From Fumia xinanensis (GTDB taxonomy: Bacteria > Bacillota > Clostridia > Oscillospirales > Ruminococcaceae), in the NCBI RefSeq assembly GCF_014384905.1, contig NZ_JACRSV010000002.1, positions 310,001-374,000 on the forward strand: a stretch of DNA of 64,000 nt, in the 5' to 3' direction. A program made the translations under genes and the position numbers. The notes below the pieces were generated by a model, which had not been told where the DNA came from, did not search any database, and worked only from the letters and a program-made list of their open reading frames with translations. How positions within the stretch are numbered: position 1 is the stretch's first letter; every line of letters starts with the position of its first letter. Positions 26,301-33,706 of the stretch are shown here, in pieces.

Positions 26301-27841
26301 GGCAGCAGGACGCCGACAACACCGCCTCCTTGGGGCACAAAATCCGCCAGAGCATGGGCGACGGCGTTGGCCTTCTGCTGGAGGGCGCGGTAGGTGTACC
26401 GCCTGCCGTCCTGGATCACCGCCACTCTCGCCGGGTGCTCCTGACAGACCTCCGCGAATTTTTGGTACAGCGTCCCCTCAAAAAAGGGCGCGTCGGTGCG
26501 GTTAAAGGTAAAAAGGACCTTCTCTTTTTCTCCGAGGCTCATGATGGGGAGCTGCCAGATGGGCCGCTCCGGCTCTGTCAGCGCCTGATGGAGGATATTG
26601 ACGAGATACCGGTGGAGGTTTTCAATCTCTTTTTCCGAAAACAGCTGGGTCAGGTAGTCGTAGTTCACCGAATACCGCCGGTCGCTCTCCATGCTGTTTA
26701 AATGGATGCAGAGGTGCTCCGCCTGATACCCGGCGTAATGCCACTGCCCGGAAAACAGGACAGAGGTGTCTTTGCTGGAGTAGGTCCGGCTGTTGTGGAA
26801 GGACAGAACGATTTGGAACAGCCGCCCCGCGTCAGGGTTCTTTTTTTGCACGATGGAGGCAATTTCCCCGAAGGGAAACTTCTGGTGCCGCAAAAGCTCC
26901 AGCCAGCGGTCGGCGAGATTCGCGTTGAATTCCTCAAAGCTCCAGTTCTCATCCAGCTCGTTTACAAAGGGCAGGGTGCTGACGAACATGCCGGTGGTGT
27001 CCCGGTCGGTGACGTTTACCCGATTGTGGATGGGCACGCCGATGCAGAGCCTGTCAAGGCCCTTGATCCGTTTGATGTAAATGGCCAGCGCCATGTAAAA
27101 ACAGGCGAAGGGGGCCACCCGATGCTTTTGGCAGAAGTCATAAAGGGCGTGGTTTAGTACCTCCGACAGCTGGAAGGTCAGCCGCCGCCCCACCGGACTC
27201 ACGGCGACGCTGCCGCAGTCCTTGATGGAAACCGGTGGTTCTGGGTTCTCCATGGCCTCTTCCCAAAACGCCCTGTCCCGCCCGCAGGCTTTGGAGGACA
27301 GGTATTTCTGCTCCTCCTCCACATGGAGCCGGTAGCTGGGGGATGGTTCCAGAGTAACCTCCCGCCGGTCCACTAGGGCGAGATAGGTCTCTGCAAACCG
27401 ATTGATGAGGGCTACAAGGGACCATCCGTCGGAAATGATGTGGTGGGTCTTCAAAAGAACGCCGCCCTCGTGTTCTCCCACCCGGATGACAGCAAAATAA
27501 TAAAGCGGGGACTCAATAAGAAACATCACCTCGCGGGTGATGCTCTCCTCCCAGTGGCGGATGCCGTCCTCGCTGGTCGTGGAAAAATCAAACACCGGAA
27601 ACTGCTCCAGCTCAAAGGGCGCCTCGTATTGAACCGGTTGTTTCCCTTCGCCGAGAATAATTCGGGTGCGCAGGGAAGCGTCCTGCTCTAAAATCAGGTT
27701 GAGGCTTTTCTGCACAAGGGCCACGTCAAAAGTGCCCTTGATGCGGATCGTCTCGCAAATGTTGTTGATCGAAGCCCCATGAAAGGACTGCTCCAGCGCC
27801 CAGATATTTTTTTGGCTGTTGGAAAGGGGGTACAGATTCAT
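20303..27841 (-). CDS. Two-module NRPS, C-A-T-C-A-T-reductase
   Basis: A 2512-residue megasynthase. Order by residue: C1 about 1-430 (HHIISDG near 134); A1 about 450-930 (VYTSGSTGKPKG near 605); T1 about 945-1015 (GGDSL near 982); C2 about 1030-1455 (HHIVGDG near 1164); A2 about 1475-1960 (LYTSGSTGRPKG near 1625); an Ala/Pro/Glu-rich linker; T2 about 2065-2130 (GGTSL); thioester reductase from about 2160 to the end, with LLTGATGFLGAH and the Y-x-x-x-K of NTYIKSK. C1 has no upstream module, so it is a starter C domain joining an acyl group. The reductase would release a peptide aldehyde by NAD(P)H reduction. All core catalytic residues seen are intact. No epimerase or methylation domain. Start at 27841 (ATG); GTG at 27850, 9 bases upstream, is possible and closer to AAGGATGG. 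Confidence 0.95.
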   Translation of the reverse strand: MNLYPLSNSQKNIWALEQSFHGASINNICETIRIKGTFDVALVQKSLNLILEQDASLRTRIILGEGKQPVQYEAPFELEQFPVFDFSTTSEDGIRHWEESITREVMFLIESPLYYFAVIRVGEHEGGVLLKTHHIISDGWSLVALINRFAETYLALVDRREVTLEPSPSYRLHVEEEQKYLSSKACGRDRAFWEEAMENPEPPVSIKDCGSVAVSPVGRRLTFQLSEVLNHALYDFCQKHRVAPFACFYMALAIYIKRIKGLDRLCIGVPIHNRVNVTDRDTTGMFVSTLPFVNELDENWSFEEFNANLADRWLELLRHQKFPFGEIASIVQKKNPDAGRLFQIVLSFHNSRTYSSKDTSVLFSGQWHYAGYQAEHLCIHLNSMESDRRYSVNYDYLTQLFSEKEIENLHRYLVNILHQALTEPERPIWQLPIMSLGEKEKVLFTFNRTDAPFFEGTLYQKFAEVCQEHPARVAVIQDGRRYTYRALQQKANAVAHALADFVPQGGGVVGVLLPKSYELFAAMAGVFQSGGAFVFLSPDFPRERLREILRDSNAAALVSTRELTERAGLLDEGIPVVHMDKVPDEAEEEFPCPAEPRSLAYLVYTSGSTGKPKGVEIEQRSLLNFADAMKNLYGHGAVLSLCSVSFDAFLLESAVSILNGRTVVLPMDGEQENPDCLAALIRQYAVGFLATTPSRLAAYLKSPAFRSALRGMETIVCGGEAFQSDLLKELSRLTNARIYNQYGPSETTIGVSARLLNTASQITVGKPMPNCRAYVLDKRLMPLPIGVYGELYIGGVCVGRGYRGAPELTEKSFLQSPFEPEERIYRTGDVAAWTPEGEILLQGRKDDQVKLRGLRIELSEISARLCLHPQIHQAAVRLLTRENQQAIAAYYVSDGEIPESELLEFAATYLPGYMIPSFFMGVEEIPLTANGKTDFSRLPEPKIQEESAGEVTEAQEKILSVFRRVLQKPQMTAGSNYFLFGGDSLNAVETLAELEKAFGVRLRVSDLYACRTAERLEKRLGLAEGKPAPADTGIPKAREQEDYPLTSAQQSAYFQSMLDPTGLSYNMPVAFRVKGGLDEERLAAAFERLIGSEEVFRTAFVQRGNEIRQKVLPSVPFVLQTLRANSYEEAKEAFIRPFDLSRPPLLRAAVWRQGDGSAVVFIDMHHIVGDGMSAAIVLSRLSDYYEGAAVRVPDVTYKDYACWLREKGESLFAGQREYWKKAVEGLSETPDLPADHARPKNFDFRGGVHFCGLDEALTAQCEEYCKQTGITPFMLFAGAFGILVGKLSGSRDFAVGTPVSGRLRPELRDAAGMFINTLPLRLRPEDELTAGDYFRRVREEVVGLLDHQDIPLEEVIALSGAKRSLGGNPLYNTMVSMRPVNEEAMTFAGKTVEGLPCRTGTAKLDIMLEVYREKGRFAFCFEYASSLFTEQSIALYGRSLAAILKEAISDDSLPLMEISGIAPADRYRLIDVPNRMRTPFLDMPLDGQIDAFAEMTPEAPAVVFHGETMTFRALKERSASIAAQLVEAGGKRGDKIGVLCRRGFDMLCALVAVMKMGGAYVPMLASFPENRLRYMMEQSGASLLLTDGETAKELPDLPCLTVVIDGKKRDFVPPANRTSEDLIHVLYTSGSTGRPKGVMLRHRSLSNLLISVSELFAPVEGNILCTTNIVFDTFITETLLPLALGRCVVMADEEEMMLPWKIAGLIEAENAAVMQLTPSRLQMCLGNRAFEGAAGKLKLMILAGEALTKNLRDSLRKTGCEKIVNLYGPSEAAVYVTKADVTSGPVTIGKPLHNCRAYVLDGHLHPALPTARGELYLAGECLSTGYIGNEELTKESFLPDPFFPGERMYKSGDMARLTADGSIDYLGRRDHQVKLNGQRVELDEISDRILASGFVREAAVIAVKQNGAMSLRAFVVSDREDYVKDIRDFLKAELPPYMVPGAFTILREMPRTATGKVDREALSRWNQENCSEATKEASEKAVAASAEEVLRPQAKTESKAWGLEYKAAVNAPQADHPIPEKTPAKVQADTAKPEPVAPPAAKTKAPVQAEVPSGCKAEQVAALWREALGKEAVLPEVSFFEQGGTSLGALNLLSGYFNLGVTMTLAQFYENPTLTGQVKLMGVEADATEPQSPPEAPALTEESPDFPTVGAAAPRTDSVQKKHTILLTGATGFLGAHLIKYLLEAGTAKIICPIRDGNPERLRETLVWYFGSGWTEANWKALEVLSGDVTQKNLGLPSALTELWRGKISCCVHAAADVRHYVSGGSEEVNVGGTQNAIDFCRAVSAKLMHISTVSVSAEYIVDEPQRRILFTENDLDMGQNWEGNTYIKSKFLAEKRVREAAQNGLDAKIFRVGRLVGRSSDGVFQKNPDSNAFYSFVKGMEALELCPRCFVGLPMELTAVDQCAKAIAALLDAGGFTFHVCNPYTVPLRDIVTAVKGKKLPEVDEMEFERHLSQKLSEGLGMKLAALVEQYNRLRTIPQNIFPDCTETSKQLSARGFHWKEPDLGLLLRSF

Positions 27842-27925
27842 TTCAGTCACGTTATTCAGCCCATCCTTCGCTATTGTCCCGGCGAAAAGTCTCTCTATCT
27901 TTCTTCGCAGATATATATGTATATA

Positions 27926-27954
27926 ATTATAAGGTTTTTTCGACATAATAGCAA
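27926..27954 (-). promoter_or_regulatory. Promoter of the NRPS operon
   Basis: Minus-strand TTGCTA (27949-27954) and TATAAT (27926-27931) with a 17-base spacer. This leaves a leader of about 80 bases before the NRPS start. It is divergent from the cupin promoter, with about 20 bases between them. Confidence 0.65.
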
Positions 27955-27970
27955 TGGTTTTGACATGTTT

Positions 27971-28000
27971 TTGAAAGCTTTTTGACAATTTCCGTATAAT
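27971..28000 (+). promoter_or_regulatory. Promoter of the cupin gene
   Basis: TTGAAA (27971-27976) and TATAAT (27995-28000) with an 18-base spacer. A TTGACA at 27982 is too close to this -10 to be the partner. Confidence 0.5.
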
Positions 28001-28150
28001 ATTTCACGGAAATCGAATGAAAGGCACTGGTAAATGGATATTCCTGGAAAAATTATCTTTTTTGAATACTGCTAGCGGAAATCTGCACACGGACCTGTCT
28101 TTTTTTGCATATACTGATAAAGAAGACAATATGAGGAAGGAGGAGGCATC

Positions 28151-28585
28151 ATGAATACATACCGGCACCACACCGAATCTGCCGATTACGGCTCGGAGCC
28201 GTTTGTGGTAAATATCAGCAGGGTAACCCGTCAAAATCGCTGTTTTCGCACTGCCCTTTGGACGGGAGAGCATTTACAGCTGACCCTTATGAGCATCCCG
28301 GTTGGTGGGGAAATCGGCCTGGAATCCCACCCAAATCTGGATCAATTTCTGCGGATTGAAGAGGGGAACGGCTTTGTCAAAATGGGACCCTGTCGGGAGG
28401 ATCTCTGCTATCGGCGCAATGTCTGCGAAAACCACGGGATTTTTATCCCGGCGGGCACCTGGCACAACCTCATAAATACCGGCCACAAGCCCATCAAGCT
28501 CTATTCCATCTACGCGCCGCCCCAGCACCCCAGAGGGACGGTTCACGAAACTAAGGCGATTGCTGACGCAGCGGAAGGCCACTGA
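28151..28585 (+). CDS. Cupin domain protein
   Basis: A 144-residue single-cupin protein with the two cupin motifs: G-x5-H-x3-D/Q-F form in IGLESHPNLDQFLRIEEG and the second in PAGTWHNLINTG. The first motif has His with Asp/Gln and the second His, consistent with one metal site. Similar proteins act in sugar or small-molecule metabolism, but no substrate can be assigned. Start has GGAGGAGG. It is divergent from the NRPS operon, sharing its intergenic region, so it may be a neighbour in regulation; this is only positional. A hairpin follows it. Confidence 0.8.
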   Translation: MNTYRHHTESADYGSEPFVVNISRVTRQNRCFRTALWTGEHLQLTLMSIPVGGEIGLESHPNLDQFLRIEEGNGFVKMGPCREDLCYRRNVCENHGIFIPAGTWHNLINTGHKPIKLYSIYAPPQHPRGTVHETKAIADAAEGH

Positions 28586-28596
28586 TTTGACACACA

Positions 28597-28637
28597 AAGC
28601 GCCCCAGCGGGTTTATCATACCTGCCGGGGCGCTTTA
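28597..28637. terminator. Hairpin between convergent genes, weak terminator
   Basis: AAAGCGCCCC and its complement close a 20-base loop; the T tract after it is short on both strands, so termination is possible but less certain than for the others. Confidence 0.5.
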
Positions 28638-28643
28638 CGTCAT

Positions 28644-31001
28644 CTATAAGGAGGGACTTTCCTTCAAACCGAAAGGACATGCCTGATGGGAGTAGAAGGG
28701 GAGAGGGGAGAAGGTAAAATCCCCGTCCGAAACCGCCGCATCCTCTGGCAGCAGCAGATAGCTGCCTCCCGGAACTGTCTCAAAGGAGAGAAGCTCTCCC
28801 GAAAATATCTTCTCGTGGCCGCCGGACATCAGTCGGCAGCTTCCCTCATAAGGATTTTTTACCCGGCAGACGCCGCCCGCCTCGCTTTCGATGCGGAGAT
28901 AGGCGATTTTCCCGCCCCGCAGGGAAGCTGACACGAGAAATGCCCCTTCCGCCCGGAGTGTCTCAAAGGAAGCGTCCCGCCACACATCCGGCATGTGGGG
29001 GAACACCCGGATGACGCCGCCCCAGCTCTGCAAGAGCAGCTCGTTGACGGCGGCCACGACAGCAAAGCCCGCCTCCACCGTCATGGGCCGGTAATCCCAG
29101 ATGCCGATGCCGTGCCGTCCCGGGTCGCCGTTTTGGTGCTGGGTGTTTTCTAGGATGAACCCGGTCATATATTCGTGCAGGTCGTGCAGAGCGGCGTTTG
29201 CGTACCCCGCCCGGGCGCAGATGCAGGCGGCCCAGGGAAAACTCCACCCCGTCCATTCCCCTTTGCCCCGCCGCCACCACTGCATGAGGGAACTGGCGAT
29301 GAGGCGTTTTGCCTCCTCCCCCTGCTCGATGTTTAAAACGTCCAGAGGATAAATCCCCATGAGATGGGTGTGGTGTCGGTGGGAGGACGACAGGGGTTCC
29401 CCCCTCTGGATGGACAGCCCTTCTCCGCACCAGTCGGTGTGGGTGGGGAAGGGGGCCAAATGCTCCCAGATGTCCTCCCAGAGGGGCCTTTTTTCCTCTG
29501 AAAGCCCTAAAATTTCCGCACTTTTAAGCAGCGCGTCCACCAAAAACCGGATGAGGGCCAAATCGCCGGAACCGTCTTCCCCCCAGGCCTTGAGGGTGTT
29601 GTCCCGCCACTCGGGACTGCTCCCGAAGGGCAGGTGCCACAGGCCGTCCTCCCGTTTTTCCAGCACCCGTTCCGCCGGGCCCATGAGCTTTTTCATCAGG
29701 GGGTATCCCTGTTCTCGGAGAAAATCCCCGTCTTTGCTGTAAAGATAGGAAAGCCACAGATGATGGGCCGCCCAAAGCCCGTTTCCCAGCCAAAGGTTTA
29801 CCGTGTGCCACCCATGGATGATCTGCCCGTTTTTGGCGACGGCGCAGGGCAGCATCGCCCCCTCGCAGCCGTAGAAATCCCGGCAGTATTCCTCCATCCT
29901 CGGAAGGATTTTTTCGAGCATATCATTGAGTGAGGTCCCCAGCTCCAGCCGGTTCGATGAATAGACGCACCAGTAGGTCTCTTGGACGTTCATGTCGAAA
30001 TGGTAGTCCCCATTCCAGGGAGGCAGCACCCCGTCTTTGGTCCACAGCCCCTGCAAACTGACGGGGTCCCCGTGGGGCCGGACGGCGCAGCCCAGCTTGT
30101 AAAGCTCACAGTAATAAAGGCTCTCAAGCTTCGGGTCGGGAATGGACACCAAAGACTTCTCCCAATACTCCTTCCACCAGTCCCGGTGCTCTCCATAAAT
30201 CGCCTCAAAATCCGCTTCCAGCACCTCATGTAAATTGCCTGCCGCTTTCTCGATACAGCTTGCCTGTCCGTTTGCCGACGCGGTGCTCCACAGAAGCCGC
30301 AGGGCGGTTTCCCCTTCGTTTTCCGCGGGGAGCGCCTCTTTCGCCCAGATGACGCAGGTTTCCCCCTGCTCCGGGATTTCCTGCCTCCAGTAATCCATGC
30401 CGTCTGATTTTCCGTACTCCGGCTCCGGATAGCCCCAGCTTTTCAGGATTTTCCGCACTTCTCCCAAAACCGGTTCCGCCCCGAAGAATGAAATCTCCAC
30501 TCCCCGGGGAAGGTGGAGCTCCACCGATAAAACGTCCCGGCAGGCGTGGAGGAAGGCTGTAAACGTCCCCCGGCCGCCCGGAAAATCCAGCATGCCGGTG
30601 ACGGTCCCGTCACAAAGGCTGAGCCGGGCCCGAAACGCGGTCAGCGGTTCTGAAAAGGCGATTTTTGCCCGCCCCATGGGGAGTTTTGTGGGAAAAACCG
30701 GTGGAGTTCCCTTCTGGTACAGCGCCCCCAGCTCCGGCTCAAAAATTCGGGACACCTCCGAGGCGTTTCCCTCCGCCGCCAGCCGCCGAAGGTTTTCATA
30801 GGTGTATGCCTCCCGGTCGATGGCACAGCCGCTGCGGTTTTCCCAGACGTCGTACCGGTCCAGGGTGATGAAAAGCGGCCCCTCTCCCCAGAGCGCGCCT
30901 CCCATGGAGCCGTTGCCCATTGGAATGTGCTGCTCCCACTCCGCCGCTGCTTTTTCATAGACCATGTCTTGCCTGCGTAAAAAGGATTTCATATCGAGCA
31001 T
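28644..31001 (-). CDS. GH95-like glycoside hydrolase (fucosidase-type)
   Basis: A 785-residue protein similar to GH95 alpha-L-fucosidases/galactosidases. The N-terminal domain begins with WEQHIPMGNGSMGGALWG, the typical opening of the GH95 N-domain, and the (alpha/alpha)6 barrel appears from about 300-680 with ANGNYHFDMNVQETYW-like and WTGWSFPWAACICARAG segments. No signal peptide, so it would act in the cytoplasm or be released otherwise. The start at 31001 (MLDMKS) has GAGGT at 8 bases. It lies downstream of GH110 on the same strand, with its own promoter. Substrate may be fucosylated host glycans; the match is partial (about 785 versus about 750-800 for the family), so linkage specificity is not claimed. 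Confidence 0.75.
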   Translation of the reverse strand: MLDMKSFLRRQDMVYEKAAAEWEQHIPMGNGSMGGALWGEGPLFITLDRYDVWENRSGCAIDREAYTYENLRRLAAEGNASEVSRIFEPELGALYQKGTPPVFPTKLPMGRAKIAFSEPLTAFRARLSLCDGTVTGMLDFPGGRGTFTAFLHACRDVLSVELHLPRGVEISFFGAEPVLGEVRKILKSWGYPEPEYGKSDGMDYWRQEIPEQGETCVIWAKEALPAENEGETALRLLWSTASANGQASCIEKAAGNLHEVLEADFEAIYGEHRDWWKEYWEKSLVSIPDPKLESLYYCELYKLGCAVRPHGDPVSLQGLWTKDGVLPPWNGDYHFDMNVQETYWCVYSSNRLELGTSLNDMLEKILPRMEEYCRDFYGCEGAMLPCAVAKNGQIIHGWHTVNLWLGNGLWAAHHLWLSYLYSKDGDFLREQGYPLMKKLMGPAERVLEKREDGLWHLPFGSSPEWRDNTLKAWGEDGSGDLALIRFLVDALLKSAEILGLSEEKRPLWEDIWEHLAPFPTHTDWCGEGLSIQRGEPLSSSHRHHTHLMGIYPLDVLNIEQGEEAKRLIASSLMQWWRRGKGEWTGWSFPWAACICARAGYANAALHDLHEYMTGFILENTQHQNGDPGRHGIGIWDYRPMTVEAGFAVVAAVNELLLQSWGGVIRVFPHMPDVWRDASFETLRAEGAFLVSASLRGGKIAYLRIESEAGGVCRVKNPYEGSCRLMSGGHEKIFSGELLSFETVPGGSYLLLPEDAAVSDGDFTFSPLPFYSHQACPFGLKESPSL

Positions 31002-31077
31002 AGGCATTGACCTCGCTATTCTATAAATTTGTGGAATAAAACCCCGGAGGCGGTAAAACACCGCACTTTTTTCACCC

Positions 31078-31107
31078 AGTATATATCACCGAAAAAACCA
31101 AAGTCAA
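31078..31107 (-). promoter_or_regulatory. Promoter of the GH95-like gene
   Basis: Minus-strand TTGACT (31102-31107) with TATACT at 18 bases (31078-31083), or TATATA at 16. A small GCGGT/ACCGC hairpin lies in the leader. Confidence 0.55.
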
Positions 31108-31190
31108 CCCCATCACAAAATTCTTGAAGAATGCCGGACGTCTCCTGAAAATATTCCCTCTTCTTTTGGTGAATCTGACGAACTCTGCCC

Positions 31191-31220
31191 AAAAGAAAAT
31201 CCCTATGCAGACGCACAGGG
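31191..31220 (-). terminator. Terminator of the GH110-like gene
   Basis: CCCTGTGC and GCATAGGG pair over 8 positions with one G-T pair and a 4-base loop, followed on the minus strand by ATTTTCTTTT. Confidence 0.6.
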
Positions 31221-31249
31221 AGCCTATAAAACGGGATGAAAACGATTAT

Positions 31250-33007
31250 TTACAGCTGCTCAACGGAAATTTCGTAGTCCTCGCAGGAAATCTCTTTTTC
31301 CTCCATCCGGGCGATGGAAATCTCATCGGAAACAAGCTTTCCTGTGACCCAGTTTTTCCCGACATTTACGTCGGAACAGCAATCAAAGGTAAACAGCGCC
31401 TTTTGGGGATGCCGGGGCTTGTAAGCGTGGCTGCGGAAGAGACGGTTCCCGGAAAAGAGAAGCCCCGCCGTGGACTTTGCGTACAAAAGGGGCGCGTCGT
31501 ACAGATGGAAGACGTTTCCCGCGATGCGGATGCCCGAGTGAAACGGCGCGTCCGCATCCGGCTCCGGCACTTCGGGGCAGATGCTGATGACTCCGTCACA
31601 GAACTGGTAGTCGGAGGTGAGGCAGCAGTCGCGGAACACGTTGTCCCGGATGACCACATCCCGGCAGGAACCGGATTCGTACCACTGGTTGGCGTCCCCG
31701 GCAAGCAGGATGGCGCACCCGGAGGACTCGAACAGATTCTGCTCGATGAGCACCGGTTTCGGCGTGGAAACGAGGATTCCCCTGGCCCGGCCGCTGCCGA
31801 ACAGGTTGCGGCGGCAGATGAGGGACGGGGTGTTCGTCAGGTTTTCCAGCGCGTCCCCGGCCCCGATTTCCTCCGGTATTTTTCCATCGAAAGCGATGAC
31901 GAACTCCCCCTTGGACAGGAGGGAGAAGGATTTGACGATTGCGGTTCCCAAACTTTTGAGGGAACGCCGATTGAGAAAGGAAACCTCCTGCCCCGGCAGC
32001 GCCCACCGGGAAAATCCCAGGGACTGAGGATGGACAAATTCGCCCCTCAAGGTGTGTGAATCCATCATTTCGGCGATTCGCACCGAAGTCCCGTGGACGT
32101 TCAGCGGATCGTCCATCAGCCCTTCGAAGCAGCAGCCTTCCACCGTGATAACCCCCCGGTTGTTGGATAGATGGAGTCCATCATCGTGCCCCGACAGAAA
32201 CCGGCGCCCGTTTTTGCGGTCGGGGACGAGGTTTACGTCCACAAAGTTCAAATCCTCACAAAACTGACAGAGAACGCCCAGTCCCCCAGTGCTGTGGATA
32301 TTCAAATGTTCAAAGGAAACCTCCCGGCAGCTGTCGGCGAAAATCCCCGCGTGAACCCGGGGGCTGTGCCGCAAAACCAGTACATTCCCCGGCTGCGGCA
32401 GACGGGAAAAGTCCCCCTTGAGCCGGAAAAGCCCCTCCCCAAGCTCCGCAGCTTCCACCTTGGGAAAACAATCGCCGGTGTCATAGCGGACTTTGCCGGT
32501 GGAGACGTCGAATTCGACGGCGTGGCGCAGCGGCTCTTCCCAGTTCTCGCCGGTGAAGATCAGCGCACCGTTTTCCGCACGGCAGGGGTATTTCTTCGGA
32601 TCGATAAACACCTGGATTTCGTTCCCCGCCGCTTCACGGACCTCTCCCTCGGCGGACAGGGGAATCTCCCAGTCGATGGCCAAGTTTTTCACCGTCACAT
32701 CTTTGCAGTCCAGCAGGGTGACAGGCATCATGGGGCCATGAAAGACGAATTCCGCCCCGCCGCCGTCCAAAACCGCGTTTTCCATCCCTTCCAGCAAAAG
32801 AGCCAGGTTCCGCTCAGGCACATCGTCGCTGTTTGAGAGGAAAAGCTCCCTGTGAAGGGCGTTCTCCCTATAAAAATCGTATCTCCCCGGCTGGAGCAGG
32901 AAGGCGGCGCCCTGAGGATTCTCCCGGAACATCCGGCGGAAATCCTCCCCATGATCGGCCCCGGTATCCGGTCGGATGCCGTAGTTTTCTGCTCGTACTT
33001 TTTTCAT
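31250..33007 (-). CDS. GH110-like alpha-1,3-galactosidase (parallel beta-helix)
   Basis: A 585-residue right-handed beta-helix protein matching the pattern of GH110 enzymes, which remove terminal alpha-1,3-galactose, including the blood group B epitope. Supporting segments: a LEGMENAVLDGGGAEFVFHG strand pair near residues 75-95, an SGHDDGLHLSNNRG turn, and EGLMDDPLNVHGTSVR, where the Asp pair sits at the putative active-site face. No signal peptide is visible. Start has GGTGA and MKKVRAENYG fits the N-terminus. A galactosidase beside a fucosidase-like enzyme suggests stepwise trimming of mucin or blood-group glycans. Assignment is by pattern; the closest alternative is another polysaccharide-degrading beta-helix family. 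Confidence 0.75.
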   Translation of the reverse strand: MKKVRAENYGIRPDTGADHGEDFRRMFRENPQGAAFLLQPGRYDFYRENALHRELFLSNSDDVPERNLALLLEGMENAVLDGGGAEFVFHGPMMPVTLLDCKDVTVKNLAIDWEIPLSAEGEVREAAGNEIQVFIDPKKYPCRAENGALIFTGENWEEPLRHAVEFDVSTGKVRYDTGDCFPKVEAAELGEGLFRLKGDFSRLPQPGNVLVLRHSPRVHAGIFADSCREVSFEHLNIHSTGGLGVLCQFCEDLNFVDVNLVPDRKNGRRFLSGHDDGLHLSNNRGVITVEGCCFEGLMDDPLNVHGTSVRIAEMMDSHTLRGEFVHPQSLGFSRWALPGQEVSFLNRRSLKSLGTAIVKSFSLLSKGEFVIAFDGKIPEEIGAGDALENLTNTPSLICRRNLFGSGRARGILVSTPKPVLIEQNLFESSGCAILLAGDANQWYESGSCRDVVIRDNVFRDCCLTSDYQFCDGVISICPEVPEPDADAPFHSGIRIAGNVFHLYDAPLLYAKSTAGLLFSGNRLFRSHAYKPRHPQKALFTFDCCSDVNVGKNWVTGKLVSDEISIARMEEKEISCEDYEISVEQL

Positions 33008-33162
33008 GCTGTCACCGCTTTCTCATCATTTTACGTCCCAGTATAGCATATCCTGACAAAAATTCCTCTGTTCCCTTATTTTTTTGTTCAGGTTCTATTC
33101 GTTTTATCTTTTTTTGGATTCACAGCCTGAAAACAGGTCTGGAAATTTTTTTCAATTACTCC

Positions 33163-33224
33163 TTGACAAATAGGTCTATTCATGATAGACTGAGCTTAAA
33201 GAAAGGGTCTATCCAAAGTAGACC
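33163..33224 (+). promoter_or_regulatory. Promoter with two BlaI-type operator dyads
   Basis: TTGACA (33163-33168) and TAGACT (33186-33191), 17-base spacer. A GTCTA-N7-TAGAC dyad (33174-33190) sits between them and overlaps the -10; a second identical-spacing dyad, GGTCTA-N7-TAGACC (33206-33224), lies just downstream. Both fit repressor sites for the adjacent BlaI-like protein. Confidence 0.8.
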
Positions 33225-33271
33225 AATGGCAAAATCCTTGGAAGTATGCCGCCTTAAAATGGAAAGGAACG

Positions 33272-33643
33272 ATGACTGCTATGAAGAAAGTACAGTTGGC
33301 CGAAGGGGAGCTGAGGTTTGCAGAGCTCATCTGGGAGCGGGAGCCGATTGCTTCCGGCGATTTGGTAAAGCTCTGTGCCGACCGGTTCGGCTGGAAGAAA
33401 TCCACCACCTATACCGTCCTGAAAAAACTTTGCGAGCGGGGGATTTTCCGCAACGAAAACGCCTGCATCAGTTCTCTCATCAGCCGGGACGAGTATTTTT
33501 CCATGCAGAGCGAGCAGTTTGTGGAGGACGCCTTCGGCGGGTCGTTGCCTGGCTTTCTCACGGCTTTCATGGGCCGAAGGAAACTGAGCGGCGGGCAGGC
33601 GGAGGAATTAAAGCAGCTCATCGATAGCTACAAAGAAGACTGA
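33272..33643 (+). CDS. BlaI/MecI/CopY family repressor
   Basis: A winged-helix repressor of 120-123 residues. The N-terminal DNA-binding domain contains LAEGELRFAELIWEREPIASGDLV and the recognition helix region KKSTTYTVLKKLCERG, and the C-terminal part is the dimerisation domain; proteolysis at the linker relieves repression in this family. ATG at 33272 or at 33281; the ribosome site AAAGGAA favours the second by spacing. Two dyads in the promoter are likely its own binding sites, giving autorepression. It is followed by an M56 peptidase-type sensor gene, as in bla/mec systems. Confidence 0.92.
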   Translation: MTAMKKVQLAEGELRFAELIWEREPIASGDLVKLCADRFGWKKSTTYTVLKKLCERGIFRNENACISSLISRDEYFSMQSEQFVEDAFGGSLPGFLTAFMGRRKLSGGQAEELKQLIDSYKED

Positions 33644-33706
33644 GGATGTACCTTTTGTACAGTAAATGCCTCTCAGGCCTCAGCGCCTTAGAAAGGAATG
33701 ATACTC

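Noticed and set aside
27982..28000. TTGACA as -35 of the cupin promoter
   Set aside because: Only 7 bases from TATAAT; the TTGAAA at 18 bases fits better.
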